Of a DNA stretch of 64,000 nucleotides, positions 48,894 to 59,815 are shown one piece after another. The notes under the pieces were generated by a model that saw only the letters and a list, made by a program, of their open reading frames with translations, had not been told where the DNA came from and did not search any database. The position numbers and the translations under genes were made by a program. The stretch spans positions 3,452,550-3,516,549 of the forward strand of contig JAUPSS010000004.1 in NCBI GenBank assembly GCA_040285825.1, read 5' to 3'. The stretch is from Eukaryota sp. TZLM1-RC. Taxonomy: Eukaryota > Metamonada: BaSk clade. Numbering within the stretch: the stretch's first letter is position 1; the number at the start of each line of letters is the position of its first letter.

Positions 48894-49778
48894 AGTATCT
48901 ACACATGTGTTGCTACAAAAAAATCTTTGTTTTGATTTAGTGTGTATTTACTTCCTAATCAATTGGTATAAAGCTGGCTTACAGAACACCGTTAGAACAT
49001 CTCACTATGTCAACACGTTCCCATTCATCTCTATCAACTCTCAATGATGCTTCAGCATTTGTTCTGCATCACCATCGGCCATCAGAGGTGCACATCAGCT
49101 CATCGTTTGATTGTTCGCGACAACATTCTAATACTCTCACACTGGATACAATGAATGACTCTATACATCAGCAAAGTTCTGAACTCAACAGTGTTCTTTC
49201 ACAAATTCCAGACAATCATTTCTACTTCAATAGATTTCGGCAACACATCAAAGATTCACCGATTCCTTTTCACCAAAAGTTAGCAAGGATGGATGCTATG
49301 AAAGCTGTTGCTGATTTGGAGTCTTTTGATAACACGACCGAAAATTCCCTCTCAATTGAACATCAGTATTGTCTGCATCTTTTATCATTGTGATGACATT
49401 TTTTGATGCCTAACACCTCTCCTTGGGACGTTTAGTATTTTTACAACTGACTTCTCGACATTATGAGGATTATCTGTCATGGACATTCCAACACCACCTG
49501 GTCGAGGTTCAATCAATTACCACAACAAAGTCAGATGAAATGATTTTAGTAGCTTTATGCAGATTAATTTTCAATAAAATCAAAACATGTTGAGAAATAG
49601 ATCTCAAAGATTTGGTATTTTTGTTTTGGTATAAGATCTACCCAGTTTTTGGAAGCAAATAATTGGGAATGCATTTCGGATGTTCAAGAGCTAAGAAATT
49701 TTATTTTATTTATTTATTTCATGGAGCAACAAATGTTTTATTATATTTTTTTGAAAAAATATTTTGTACATACTCTTC
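48894..49778. repeat. Unique spacer at the centre of the giant inverted repeat
   Basis: 885 bp without a mirror copy. It contains one ORF (49007-49393) and AT-rich DNA. Arms diverge sharply at both edges, so this is not a perfect hairpin. Confidence 0.85.
49007..49393 (+). CDS. Hypothetical 128-residue protein in the palindrome spacer
   Basis: ATG 49007 to TGA 49393. Ser/His-rich N-terminus (MSTRSHSSLSTLNDASAFVLHHHRPSE), then a helical C-terminal half (SSELNSVLSQIPDNHFYFNRFRQHIKDSPIPFHQKLARMDAMKAVADLESF). No motif recognised. AATAAAATC at about 49573 may be a poly(A) signal. The only single-copy ORF between the arms, therefore unaffected by dosage doubling. Real gene status is uncertain but length and composition are favourable. 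Confidence 0.45.
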   Translation: MSTRSHSSLSTLNDASAFVLHHHRPSEVHISSSFDCSRQHSNTLTLDTMNDSIHQQSSELNSVLSQIPDNHFYFNRFRQHIKDSPIPFHQKLARMDAMKAVADLESFDNTTENSLSIEHQYCLHLLSL

Positions 49779-50408
49779 CTGGGGTACACCCAGTGTTCTT
49801 CACCAAGCCTTGAGGGGTTTACGGAAAATAAATTCATCATCAAGTTCCTCATGAAACATTCAACTGAAAACACAACAGATAGATGGCAACAGTCAAGTTG
49901 CCATCAATCAAAATACATAATGATTAAGTATCTTCGTCAAGAGCAAAAGTACTGAAACTTCCAAGTGAAGAAATGCAGTCTCCACTATGATGGGACATTG
50001 ATCCTTGATGATGAACTAAAATTGGACAGCTGAAAGCACCTCTAACCACTACCAGATACACCAGATGACACGAATAAACAGTTGTTAGAATAGAGAGTGT
50101 GCGAAATCGGAACGCGAACAGGTCAACATATTCAACCAATTCAGAGCTGATGATTCCCCTAATGTAGAACGTGTTCGGCAGCTTTAAATACTATGAGGAA
50201 GTATGTAGCTTTCGGATTACGTACTTCTAGGACTAATCATGGCAGTTCATAGGCTACGTCTTCGTTGAAGAAACCTCAAACTATGGCAAGATTGTCCATA
50301 AAAGCGTTGTGTTTTTATAGCCAGAATTTCTTACTTTTGTCATTTGCTCACCATCTTATTTTGAACATCATACTTCCTCATACATTGTTTGCCTTGCCAT
50401 CATACTGT

Positions 50409-50665
50409 ATGATCAGTCACTTTTCTTGTTTTAATCTTCTTTTTTCAGAGTTACGATTGCTTCATCACCACGTTTTTACAAAAAGACGTATTACACATAT
50501 TTTGGAACCCTAGTAACCTCACTGTTCACGAAGTCGAGTTCTTCTAACAGACTTCTTCCACATGAATTATTATACGTTTGGAAAAGAGTTGATGTGAATA
50601 CTTTCCAAAATCACCCAGAACTAGTATTTCAATATTTCGCTGAATTTACCAATTTATACCATTAA
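50409..50665 (+). pseudogene. Right-arm copy of the small conserved ORF
   Basis: Mirror of 48005-48259. A 2-base length difference near 50473 breaks the frame, while the last 60 codons (TSLFTK...LLPHELLYVWKRVDVNTFQNHPELVFQYFAEFTNLY) are retained with mostly silent changes. Confidence 0.3.
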
Positions 50666-50669
50666 ATAC

Positions 50670-51546
50670 TAGTTTATTAATTTCGTAATTATAATAAATC
50701 ATTTTCTACACAATGGTCTCTACTGTGTAAACCAAATTTGATGACGTGGACCAAGTCAAATAACTGCGACTTTAAACACAACTGTTTAAAGCAGGCTCAT
50801 CATTCCAGTTTTGCTTTTTGTTTACTAAATTTATTGCAAAGTGTTACTAAAATTATTGTTTACTATGCACTTCAATGAGTTATTGGTCCACTGAGATTAG
50901 TTTTCATTTTACCCTTTTGCTATAAGAGAACAAGTAGGAATTTAGCTCAAAATTCTTGTGAATTGATAACCTGGGGTGAGTTTGCTGGTTGTTACTAGAC
51001 ATAGGTATGTAAGGTATGTAATTTATTACAAGAAAAAGTGGATTGCTCATGACTTGAGCGCAATAGCGCAAAATTGATTATTCGGCAAACTAAAGAAACT
51101 ATAATATAAATACAGTATTGAAGCTCCAAACAAAAGGCTAACAAAAGACTTTGCTTGATCATGGAGTTTATTTTGAACCTCCATTGCTTAGTTTTCTGTC
51201 ATGATATTCTTTAGAATGGGTTCTACAAGACTGTTCCATCATAATCGATTCACATCTCACCATTCTCTCATTGCTTCGGCTCAACAAGTTGTACAACTGT
51301 TACTGAGTTTGAATTGTGCTCTTGTACTGCCTGAAACAACAACATGCATTTTAATTTTTCCAAAAAGTGAAACCACTTAAGACTTTTAGTTTTACATCAG
51401 CAAGATTGAAGATTTCAGACCCATTAACAAGTGCAATCAGTCACAATCCCTTAAATTAAAACTGTCTTTACTAGCGCTGGTCATGACATTGCTAGTTGTT
51501 TCTATACTTTTCGAAGAATGGTTGACCAATAATGTTTATTAGAACA
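50670..51546. other. Non-coding stretch (right arm)
   Basis: Mirror of 47138-48004; no frame conserved. Confidence 0.3.
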
Positions 51547-51760
51547 TCACATTCTACTTCCCTGTTGCTGCTGTTGTGACTGCTGTTCGCTTGGCTCTTC
51601 TTGACCAGGCTGAATACGGTGCTTTTTGTCCTGTGCTACCCCCTCTGGATGTTGACGATGCTTAAATTGCTGTTCTTTTCCGCCTGGTTGCTGTGTTTGT
51701 TCTTGTTGATGAGATTCTATGATAATTTTCCAGATACACCATACGCTGAGATTGTTCCAT
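51547..51760 (-). CDS. Gln-rich mini-protein 2, spliced (right arm)
   Basis: Exon 1 51760-51745, intron 51744-51717 (28 nt, GTATGG...ATCATAG), exon 2 51716-51547; 61 residues. Two residues differ from the left copy (AQDKMHR to AQDKKHR, QQYKH to QQFKH), and the length and splice positions are the same although intron bases differ at several sites. Conservation of frame across the two arms supports the spliced model. Confidence 0.68.
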
Positions 51761-52364
51761 TGAGAAAGATTGGTTTTGAACCATTTCTGTTGATGTCTTT
51801 GTGTATCTACAGTATTTGTAAATAGTTTATTCTTGGAAAATTGTTTTTTTTTTTCTTAAAAAATAAATAGTTTGGGTTACTGGTGTTTTAGACCAATAAC
51901 AACTGTAAATACTATTACCAGCACACTGGTTTTAAAATTTAGTGAAGTTGAAGCAATCAATCAAATAATAATAGTTAATTCACCAAATCATGATTGTTTT
52001 GAAATGGCGCACTAATACATTACATGCTATGGTAGTCAAACCCATTACCAACATTAACACTAAATAAATCTCAATATGAAGCCAGACTGTATAAAGAGAC
52101 TCTAATCTTTGTGGTAATCATTGTCAACCTCTTCTATGGATGAGTTGCAAAGTGGTTGATTGAACAAATGAAATTAAATTTATCTCATTAATACACTCCT
52201 GTACTTGCAATCTGTTTTGCGTGGTGTTAACGAAGAATTCTTTTGAAGAGGAGGAATGTGTAAATCATAATATGACTGCAGCAACAAATTCTAAAATAAT
52301 GATTTTAAAATTTAAAGAATGACCCTCATCATAAGCAACATTTATTCACAACAATGAAAGCAAC

Positions 52365-52600
52365 CTACTCTCTTCTACCCTGTTGTTGCTGAGGCTGTTC
52401 AGGCTGACCCTTGCGTTGTTGTTGTTGTTGACCAGGACGCATCTGTTCACCTTGTTGGGGACCTTGACCGGGCTGTTGGGGTGTTTGGCGTTGTCCCGGT
52501 TGCTCGCCCATTTGTTGGGGTTGTTTGGGCTGTTTTAGCTGTTGTTGTTCAGGCTCTGTGATTAGCATTCTGTTGCTTGCATACGTTGAGGTTGTTGCAT
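52365..52600 (-). CDS. Gln/Pro/Gly-rich mini-protein 1, spliced (right arm)
   Basis: Exon 1 52600-52585, intron 52584-52556 (29 nt, one base different from the left copy), exon 2 52555-52365; 68 residues. Compared with the left copy, repeat-unit indels are multiples of three (loss of a few Gln/Pro codons, gain of one Gln in PGQQQQQRKG). The CTAATCACAG 3' end is retained. Confidence 0.72.
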
Positions 52601-52882
52601 TGGAATTGATGACCTTTCAGAGAGCACCATCAAGTTGAATGTTTACTTACAGTGTCTGTAGATGGACATTACAGTACTCTTTCCCTCATTCGTTTACACT
52701 TTGATTCACTGCTGCCAAGTAGACACTGTTGGACCGATTGTTCAGCATTAGCAAAGTGAATGACAAATCTCCATAATGTTTTGAGATTAAAGGTGTAATA
52801 AACAAATATTAAGATCTATTCTTTACCATACAAAATCAATAAAAGTTAAGAAAAAACATTATTAAATAAATTTATTACACAT
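52601..52882. other. Spacer (right arm)
   Basis: Mirror of 45692-45973. Confidence 0.3.
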
Positions 52883-53389
52883 TTAGCACAACTTATCAAA
52901 AATATTCTTATAATCAGAAAGAAAACCTTGTAAATCATTTGGAGAAACGTGCAAATTCCAATCAAGAAGTTTAATAAATTCAACTTCCATAGCATTAAGA
53001 ATTTCAAGGGAATAAAAAGAATAACCAATAATTCTCCAGCTAGGATTTTGAAAGGTAGAATCTTCGCAAAACTTGGCAGCAAGCATGAAGGCAACAAGGA
53101 AACACCGATGGGCATTAGTGGGAGAGTACCGAAGCTGAGGAAACTTTGCTTGTATCTTTGAAAGATAGTAGAGAGCAACAAAAGCACATTCCAAAGAGGC
53201 TTCTGATTTAGAAACAATTCTTCTAATCCAAACAGGAAAGCTGACGGTAGGTTCAGAGCCAAATGATGAGTCACAAGTATGGTCTTCCACATCCAAAAGT
53301 TGCTCAAGTATGGCAGAACACGTGTAAACAACAGAGGAGAGGGATTGATCGGATAGAGAAACGGGAGAGGTAGCAGTGATACCAGGCAT
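52883..53389 (-). CDS. PHO80-type cyclin (right arm)
   Basis: 168 residues, same box as the left copy. The clearest change, SSTNVYRCF to SPTNAHRCF, brings the right copy closer to the canonical Pho80 N-HR-L motif. No frameshift. Both copies are likely expressed; which is ancestral at that site is open. Confidence 0.87.
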   Translation of the reverse strand: MPGITATSPVSLSDQSLSSVVYTCSAILEQLLDVEDHTCDSSFGSEPTVSFPVWIRRIVSKSEASLECAFVALYYLSKIQAKFPQLRYSPTNAHRCFLVAFMLAAKFCEDSTFQNPSWRIIGYSFYSLEILNAMEVEFIKLLDWNLHVSPNDLQGFLSDYKNIFDKLC

Positions 53390-53664
53390 CAATGATCAGT
53401 GGAGAGAAACATCTGGCATGAAGAATCATCGCCATTAGTAGTAGAGGACAAGACAAGATTGATGACATGTTTGTCATTGACAAACATTCCTTATAGAAAA
53501 ACCGTGCCTTCAAATAATGGATGCAATCAGTGTATAATGGCTTGACCTATCTTTTGTGTTGAACTTTCTTTGTTTAAATAAGAGATGATCAAAAAACTCG
53601 ATGTAAATAGAACCTGATAACATTTTTCATAAATGCAATAATAAAAAAAGATTTTATTGAAACG

Positions 53665-53680
53665 AGTGTTGATAAACACC
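53665..53680 (-). promoter_or_regulatory. Histone mRNA 3' stem-loop (H3, right)
   Basis: Minus strand GGTGTTTATCAACACT, identical to the left-arm H3 element. Confidence 0.9.
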
Positions 53681-53695
53681 TCTAATAACCCCAAA

Positions 53696-54103
53696 CTAAA
53701 AATCAGAACGAATTCTCTTAGCCAAGGCCATATCCTTGGGCATAATGGTAACACGTTTAGCATGAATAGCACAGAGATTGGTATCTTCAAACAAACCAAC
53801 AAGGTAAGCTTCAGCAGCTTCTTGAAGTGCAGAGATACCAGATGCTTGGAATCTCAACTCACCCTTAAACTCTTGGGCAATTTCTCTAACCAAACGTTGG
53901 AAGGGTAGCTTACGGATTAACAGCTCAGTAGACTTTTGGTACTTTCTGATTTCACGGAGAGCAACGGTACCAGGACGATAACGATGGGGTTTCTTGATAC
54001 CACCAGTAGCGGGGGCAGCTTTGCGAGCAGCCTTGGTAGCCAAATGCTTTCTTGGAGTCTTGGTGGAGGTAGTCTTGCGAGAGGTTTGCTTAGTACGGGC
54101 CAT
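53696..54103 (-). CDS. Histone H3 with altered tail (right arm)
   Basis: 135 residues, identical in protein to the left-arm H3, including Thr10, Ala28 and the SDF terminus; the DNA of the reading frame is also almost unchanged. Intronless. Confidence 0.98.
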   Translation of the reverse strand: MARTKQTSRKTTSTKTPRKHLATKAARKAAPATGGIKKPHRYRPGTVALREIRKYQKSTELLIRKLPFQRLVREIAQEFKGELRFQASGISALQEAAEAYLVGLFEDTNLCAIHAKRVTIMPKDMALAKRIRSDF

Positions 54104-54167
54104 TAGTGTAGATCAGGATTATGTCATTCTGCATTGTAATTGAGCAGAAATTCAGAGCAGGGAAAAT

Positions 54168-54177
54168 GTCTTGCGAG
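54168..54177 (-). promoter_or_regulatory. Histone promoter box (H3, right)
   Basis: Minus strand CTCGCAAGAC, one base different from the left copy (CTTGCAAGAC), same distance to the ATG. Confidence 0.5.
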
Positions 54178-54456
54178 AATCAATTGTCATTTGCTTTTGT
54201 TGGATGATTCGTTTTTGGTGGTTTGGTTGTGTAGACCTACGGCTTTGTTGTCACTCTTCAATAAACGTGCACTAAATTTTTTTCCTATATGGAACTATTG
54301 AAATATTCAATGTGGGTTCTGTTTAGGAACAACAAGTTTAGCAAATCCCAATTTGATTGAACAATTGTCATTTGTATTTCCCCAAAAACTGCAATCCTGA
54401 TGAAAACATCAATAAAACTTTTAAATTAAAATACACATTAAACAACAAATTTATCC

Positions 54457-54472
54457 AGTGTTGAAAAACACT
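54457..54472 (-). promoter_or_regulatory. Histone mRNA 3' stem-loop (H2B, right)
   Basis: Minus strand AGTGTTTTTCAACACT, as in the left arm. Confidence 0.9.
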
Positions 54473-54488
54473 ATCAAAAACCACAAAT

Positions 54489-54923
54489 CTATTCACCTTC
54501 ACCAGCAGAGGTAAACTTGGTAACAGCCTTGGTACCTTCAGAAACAGCATGCTTGGAGAGTTCACCAGGTAGCAATAATCTAACAGCAGTCTGAATCTCA
54601 CGAGAAGAAAGGGTATTTCTCTTGTTAACACGAGCAAGACGGGAAGCTTCAGTGGCGATACGTTCAAAGATGTCATTGACAAAAGAGTTCATGATTCCCA
54701 TGGCCTTGGTGGAGATACCAGTATCGGGATGGACTTGGCGAAGGACACGGTAAATGTAAGTAGCCCATGTCTCCTTGCGGGCCTTCTTGCGCTTGGGGGC
54801 AGCAGCGGCAGCACCTCCTTCAGCAACAGCCTTGCTTACAGCTTTGGCAGGAGCCTTTGATGGGGCTTTGGAGGGAACTCCCTTGATGGATTTGGTAGAC
54901 TTTACAGACTTCTTTCCAGGCAT
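54489..54923 (-). CDS. Histone H2B (right arm)
   Basis: 144 residues from ATG 54923 (the frame extends upstream to an ATG at 54980 that is absent from the left-arm leader, so MPGKKSVK is the conserved start). Differs from the left copy by one Val to Ala in the tail. Divergent to H2A with a 157-bp gap. Confidence 0.98.
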   Translation of the reverse strand: MPGKKSVKSTKSIKGVPSKAPSKAPAKAVSKAVAEGGAAAAAPKRKKARKETWATYIYRVLRQVHPDTGISTKAMGIMNSFVNDIFERIATEASRLARVNKRNTLSSREIQTAVRLLLPGELSKHAVSEGTKAVTKFTSAGEGE

Positions 54924-55080
54924 GAGATTGAGAGATTGAGAGAAATTGTGATTGGGATTCAGTTTTTGCCACAAAAACAAGTTGATTCAATGTTTTGCCA
55001 CAAACGACAATCTTGCAACAATCAAAATTGTCGTGTTGAAATAGAAATTCTATTTTCTTTTCCTCATTAATTCATCTCTC
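54924..55080. promoter_or_regulatory. Bidirectional H2A/H2B promoter (right)
   Basis: Contains the shared box (minus strand GTTGCAAGAT, 55010-55019). Differs from the left arm by several substitutions and a duplicated TCTCAATC unit next to the H2B start, yet the box is unchanged. Confidence 0.7.
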
Positions 55081-55464
55081 ATGGCTGAAGAAACTGGTGC
55101 TCGTACTCTCTCCTTCAAAGCTGGACTCCAATTCCCTGTAGGTCGTATCCGTCGTTACCTCCGTGAAGGCCGCTATGCTGAACGTATTGCAGCTGGCGCT
55201 CCCGTTTATATGGCTGCTGTACTCGAATACCTCACCGCTGAGGTCCTTGAATTGTCTGGTAACGCTGCTAGAGATAACAAGAAGACCCGTATCGTCCCCA
55301 GACACATTCTCTTGGCTATCCGCAATGATGAAGAACTCAGTAAGCTCTTGTCTCACATCATGATTCCCTCTGGTGGTGTTCTTCCTCATATTCATTCCGA
55401 TCTCCTTCCCAAGGGATCCAAGGCTCGTGTTGAAGCCGAAGAACAAGCTTCCCAGGAAATCTAG
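55081..55464 (+). CDS. Histone H2A with H2A.X-type C-terminus (right arm)
   Basis: 127 residues, protein identical to the left copy including the terminal SQEI. Several third-position differences (for example GGTCGC to GGCCGC and GTCCTT to GTACTC) are all silent, which shows selection on both copies since they separated. Confidence 0.98.
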   Translation: MAEETGARTLSFKAGLQFPVGRIRRYLREGRYAERIAAGAPVYMAAVLEYLTAEVLELSGNAARDNKKTRIVPRHILLAIRNDEELSKLLSHIMIPSGGVLPHIHSDLLPKGSKARVEAEEQASQEI

Positions 55465-55476
55465 GTTGTTTTGCAT

Positions 55477-55492
55477 GGTGTTTTTCAACACT
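55477..55492 (+). promoter_or_regulatory. Histone mRNA 3' stem-loop (H2A, right)
   Basis: GGTGTTTTTCAACACT, 12 bp after the stop. Confidence 0.9.
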
Positions 55493-55860
55493 ATTTGGGT
55501 AATAAATGTGATTTTCTAAATAAAAAGTCCTTCTTATTTTTCTTAAAGAACCAAAAACTGCAAATACTGAATCCTAGAATCAAAGTAATTGAGCCCTAGG
55601 TGGCAGTTAATGCATGCAAAATCTGTAAATGAGGACGCTTGACATTTACCTGAAGCAAAACACCCAGAAGATGGTTAATTGACCAACACTTTATGGCTTT
55701 AACTCTTACAAGGTCTTGGCAAGTACAATTCAAGCAATTGTCTTATAAGTGATGAGAATGTTAGTCAACGATTCCAAATTAAATAATCAGTTTCAAACAA
55801 ATTATAGAAAATTATAAGCTAATTTAAAAAAACAAACAAATCAAATTTAAAATCTTTATT
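55493..55860. other. Spacer between convergent H2A and H4 (right arm)
   Basis: Mirror of 42722-43089; no gene. Confidence 0.3.
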
Positions 55861-55876
55861 AGTGTTGAAAAACACC
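55861..55876 (-). promoter_or_regulatory. Histone mRNA 3' stem-loop (H4, right)
   Basis: Minus strand GGTGTTTTTCAACACT. Confidence 0.9.
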
Positions 55877-55890
55877 CCAAAAACAAAAAC

Positions 55891-56202
55891 CTAAACACCA
55901 AAACCATACAAAACACGTCCATGACGTTTCAAAGCATAGACAACATCCATGGCAGTGACAGTCTTCCTTCTGGCATGTTCACAATAAGTAACAGAGTCAC
56001 GGATCACGTTTTCGAGGAAAGTACGGAGAACAGTACGGGTTTCATCATAGATAAGTGCAGAGATACGCTTGACACCACCACGGCGAGCAAGACGACGAAT
56101 AGCAGGCTTGGTAATACCTTGGATGTTTTCACGAAGAACCTTTCTATGGCGCTTGGCACCACCTTTACCTAAACCTTTTCCACCTTTTCCACGGCCAGCC
56201 AT
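55891..56202 (-). CDS. Histone H4 (right arm)
   Basis: 103 residues, protein identical to the left-arm H4 (YGFGV end). ATG 56202. Only a few silent changes in the coding region; more changes in the leader. Confidence 0.99.
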   Translation of the reverse strand: MAGRGKGGKGLGKGGAKRHRKVLRENIQGITKPAIRRLARRGGVKRISALIYDETRTVLRTFLENVIRDSVTYCEHARRKTVTAMDVVYALKRHGRVLYGFGV

Positions 56203-56271
56203 TGAGATCGATGAAGATAAGAATACAGCATTAGAAAGGAGTTTGACAATTTGAGTTTGATTTTGCAAATT

Positions 56272-56282
56272 GTCCTGCCAAG
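56272..56282 (-). promoter_or_regulatory. Histone promoter box (H4, right)
   Basis: Minus strand CTTGGCAGGAC, one base different from the left copy. Confidence 0.45.
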
Positions 56283-56899
56283 ATTAATTGTTGTTTGTCA
56301 ATAGTAATTCTCAATTTTTGAGTGGGGGGCATTTTTGCTTGATTGCTGGGGTTAAAATCATATCAATCAATGGTGATTGTTGGGTTTCAGGGTTTAATCA
56401 CAAATGGTTGAAGCCTGCAGTAATAGTAATGCAATAATGCCGGAATGTGCTAACGTATTTTGTGCAACTCTACTCAAAAGCCATTATTAGCCGTCATGAT
56501 GACATTATATTACGTCATTGATATAAGATGTTAGATTGGACTTTAGTTGGTAAGTCGATCAATTTCCTTCGAAATTCATAGTTTGTTCATCGTTTATTCA
56601 ATGGAACCTAGTCTAGTTCATAGTTCATCATTTTCTACATGAACAAAAACTGCTAGTCGATTTTTCTATCATTGAATAAGGACAAATCTTCACCCTGGAA
56701 AGACGATAGCGTTAACTCATGTATTTCATTGATTTCCTTACATTTTCAGTACGTGGTTAGTTATGTTTAAGTCTGGGTTCTTCAGTATTTAAGCCTATTC
56801 AGAAACACCTCTTGAATTAAGATTGACAATTTTACTCAGAAGTTTTCGGTAGACGGATTCCAGATGCTGTACTTGCTGGTTAATTGACAAATTTTGAAT
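56283..56899. other. H4 upstream region (right arm)
   Basis: Mirror of 41701-42299, no gene. Confidence 0.3.
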
Positions 56900-57015
56900 T
56901 AACGACTGTGTTTCAGTTGATCCTTGTAACCAATCCAATCAAAGATCTAGCAATGAACAGTTCAGCCATTTATTTAGACAGTGCTGACAATATAACGATC
57001 AAACACTATGCAATT
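56900..57015 (+). mobile_element. Retroelement nuclease-region scrap (right arm)
   Basis: Mirror of 41580-41700; codons equivalent to VSVDPCNQSNQRSS remain. Confidence 0.5.
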
Positions 57016-57101
57016 TACTTGTCTCATTTACACTTCAATATTATTCAATACACACATTTTCCTCAACGATTTGTCTTCATTAAAGTTTTGAAATTCCTAC
57101 T

Positions 57102-57356
57102 TTGAATTTGTTTTCAGATATAACACAATTTGTAAAAACTCGCGCCAGCAACTTTTTTAGATGTGTTTGTGGAAAAATAGGATTCTGTGGAGTTTTTATT
57201 GTAGCTGGGCCACTTACTCTATCAAAAGTTAAACAGTTGCCATTTAAAGCAATAAATCATGATCATTTCATGCAAAACGATTCTTCTTGTGTTCAGCTGA
57301 TGAAAAGACAGCAGAATGGTTCCAAATATGAAGCATATCACGTTCATGAAACGTAA
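57102..57356 (+). pseudogene. Right-arm copy of the Cys-rich small ORF
   Basis: Same as 41190-41480 but ends early at a CAA to TAA change; otherwise highly similar (FFRCVCGKIGFCGV retained). Confidence 0.25.
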
Positions 57357-57804
57357 CATTGTTGGTCCCCTATTTTGCACATTGAGTTTTGACTCACCCC
57401 AGGTCAAGTCAACTTACATTGATACAAAGGTGATTCGATGCTCTGAGCACTATCAACCTAGATTTTCCTTTTGAATACATTTTCAAAACTGTATGTGTTG
57501 TACTAAACGTTGTAATGGGTTCGAGTTCATCAAAGAATTGCAAACCTCACATTTGAAACAACATTTTTGTATTCGAAGCCTTAGTTTTGATTATTGCCCG
57601 ATCAACTAATGACTAACAATTTTGTCAAAATCGTGTGTTCAGAAGTTGGGGTTTTCAAATTTAACTGCAAAAGTTGGGTTCTCTTTTAGGTTCCATCTTG
57701 TTCTAAAAGAACTTCATTTATTATTGTTCAACAAAATCAACCGTTGTTAATCAACAATCAGGCCTTTCAAAAAGTTTGACAAATAATTTACGATACAATT
57801 ATCT
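57357..57804. other. Spacer (right arm)
   Basis: Mirror of 40776-41189; ends at the right-arm copy of the A3 target duplication (57805-57817). Confidence 0.3.
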
Positions 57805-57817
57805 TTAAAATTCTGTT

Positions 57818-59127
57818 AAAAACCACAATAACGATCCTTACGTTCTGATGCGCGTTCTATTAACAACTCCGTTTCTCGAAATTTGTTTTCTCCTGCTGAA
57901 ACTGGAAAAAGTCAAAAATCTACTTCTACTTTTAACTCACAAATTGACAAAATAGAAATAACTGAAAAAATGAAACCATTGCCATTAAAAGGTTCTAAAA
58001 AATGTTCGATTTGTGGTATCAGTGGTCATAATTCGAGAACATGCCCTGAAAAACAAAAAAGAGAAATTGAATTAAAATCTGCTCAACAAATTCTCGAATG
58101 TTCTGTTCCAGCTGATGCCGATGTGAAAGGTGCTGAAAATAAAGTTTCTGACGATCAACATTTGAATGCTTCTAGTGCTCACTCTTCTTCCCCTTCTGAA
58201 AACAATAATTTTTGTTGTCCATTTTGCAAAAAAAATGTTACAGATTCAAGAAATGGTCGAAAACTTCTGTTTTGTACCAATTGAAAAGCTGCTGATACTG
58301 TAAGACCCCCGATCCAGATCCCAGTAGAAATTAGCCCCGCCAGCACAATTCCCTTCTCAATGGAAATGAGAAATTTTACTTCTGAATTGAAAAATAATAA
58401 GTGGAATATTTCATCCTTCTGAAAATATTTTGCTCGAAAAAACAAAAATTGTTTTAAAAAAATTTGGAAATAGAAAAATTGTAAAATCAAAAATTTGCCG
58501 AAAATTGTGCTTACGTGGTCGTTATGGTGCCGCAAAGCAGTCCTTGTTTTCCTCTTTTTTGGCTGATGCAAACTCTGATACCCTTGAAAAACTTCAAAAG
58601 TTGCATCCTCAAGAAAATTTTAAGTGCAGCAAGCCTGATGTGTGTCCTTTTTGGATTGAAAATCCTATTACTTCAATTGAAGTTCTTAAAGCTATTCAAA
58701 AATTACCAAAGGGGAAAGCAGCAGGCCCAGCTGGAATTTCTTTTGATCTGTTAAAAATAGCGTGTTCCAGTGCTCCCGAAATTGCTGATGATCTAGCCCA
58801 TTATAGCAACCTTTACAGCATGCAAAATACAATTTGTATCCATTTGTATTTTCCCTTTTTGGTTCACTTGCACCAACTGCTTTACGTTTTTTGGAAGATT
58901 TTGAAATGATTGTAAAGAGAAGAACTGGCAGAAATTTCAACAGATTGTTTTGGCAAAATAGAATTGTGTTTTCTATTTTTAAGGGGATGTTGAAGATGGT
59001 TTCTGATGCTTTGCTTTCTCTTGGATCTCACTATGAAAGAGTTGCATCTAGTGTTTTTGTTTTGGGAGAGATGGATTTTTTTAGATGTTGATTTATAGGT
59101 TTGAATAAAATTAAAATTTTGGTCAGG
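57818..59127 (+). mobile_element. Family A retrotransposon copy A3 (right arm)
   Basis: Mirror of 39441-40762, with target duplications TTAAAATTCTGTT at 57805-57817 and, with its first base changed, at about 59128-59139. Frames: 57883-58284 encodes the CSICGISGHNSRTC and CPFC fingers, and 58430-58909 encodes LRGRYGAAKQSLFSSFLADAN...LPKGKAAGPAGISFDLLKIA, then crosses the internal deletion into the last domain, read in another frame from 58834. The same internal deletion is present in both arms, so it predates the duplication. The poly(A) run seen in the left arm is missing here. Confidence 0.9.
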
Positions 59128-59139
59128 TAAAATTCTGTT

Positions 59140-59815
59140 GTAAACTGGATGATGCCTTCATTGAAAATACTGAAACCAAAAGAGAGACGGCGTTCATATT
59201 GATATGTTCATAAATATTAAGAAGTACATATTAATTATTGTTTTAAATATTAACCAAGCTGATCTGCGACCGGAGCTTGGTGGTTACCTTCTCTCATTTC
59301 ACATCTTTAAATTCAACATATCAACATCAGATACACACGGGATCTCCTCAAGAATTCCGAACCAGTTGTTGACGCACTGTATTGGGATAAAGAAACATGG
59401 AAAATACACAAACTGTTCTCTCAAAAATAGGAAAATGTAAAAAAATGAATTGTATAGGTGTACAAATTTGTCTCAATTTTTAACTGTATTGTCCCATCTT
59501 CAGCTTTGTCATCCCTTAATCGGTTTTATGAAAGAAACACTTCAAGTCACTTCTTATTGGCTGATTCTTGTGGAAGCTTGTTTTGAAAATATTGACTTTT
59601 TAGACTGTGGTTTGGAAAATAAATTAAAAATTATTGGCTGATTTGGGGTATGAAGAATTAGAATTTCAAAGGAATAAAACAATTTATTTTAAGTGTTTTC
59701 TACTGCAGTAAACGGTGTTATTAGTGTGAACTAATTGTGTTGCTCAACCTCAGTATTTCCTCTTTAATCCTTGTACCCTGACCTCTGTGTCTCACTCCAC
59801 CCCTCTTCAAGCAAC
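59140..59815. other. RCC1 5' flank (right arm)
   Basis: Mirror of 38754-39427 including the retroelement C-terminal scrap (59450-59641). No gene. Confidence 0.35.

Noticed and set aside
54924-54980. N-terminal extension of right-arm H2B from ATG 54980
   Set aside because: Absent from the left copy, whose leader has no in-frame ATG; it lies within the divergent promoter.
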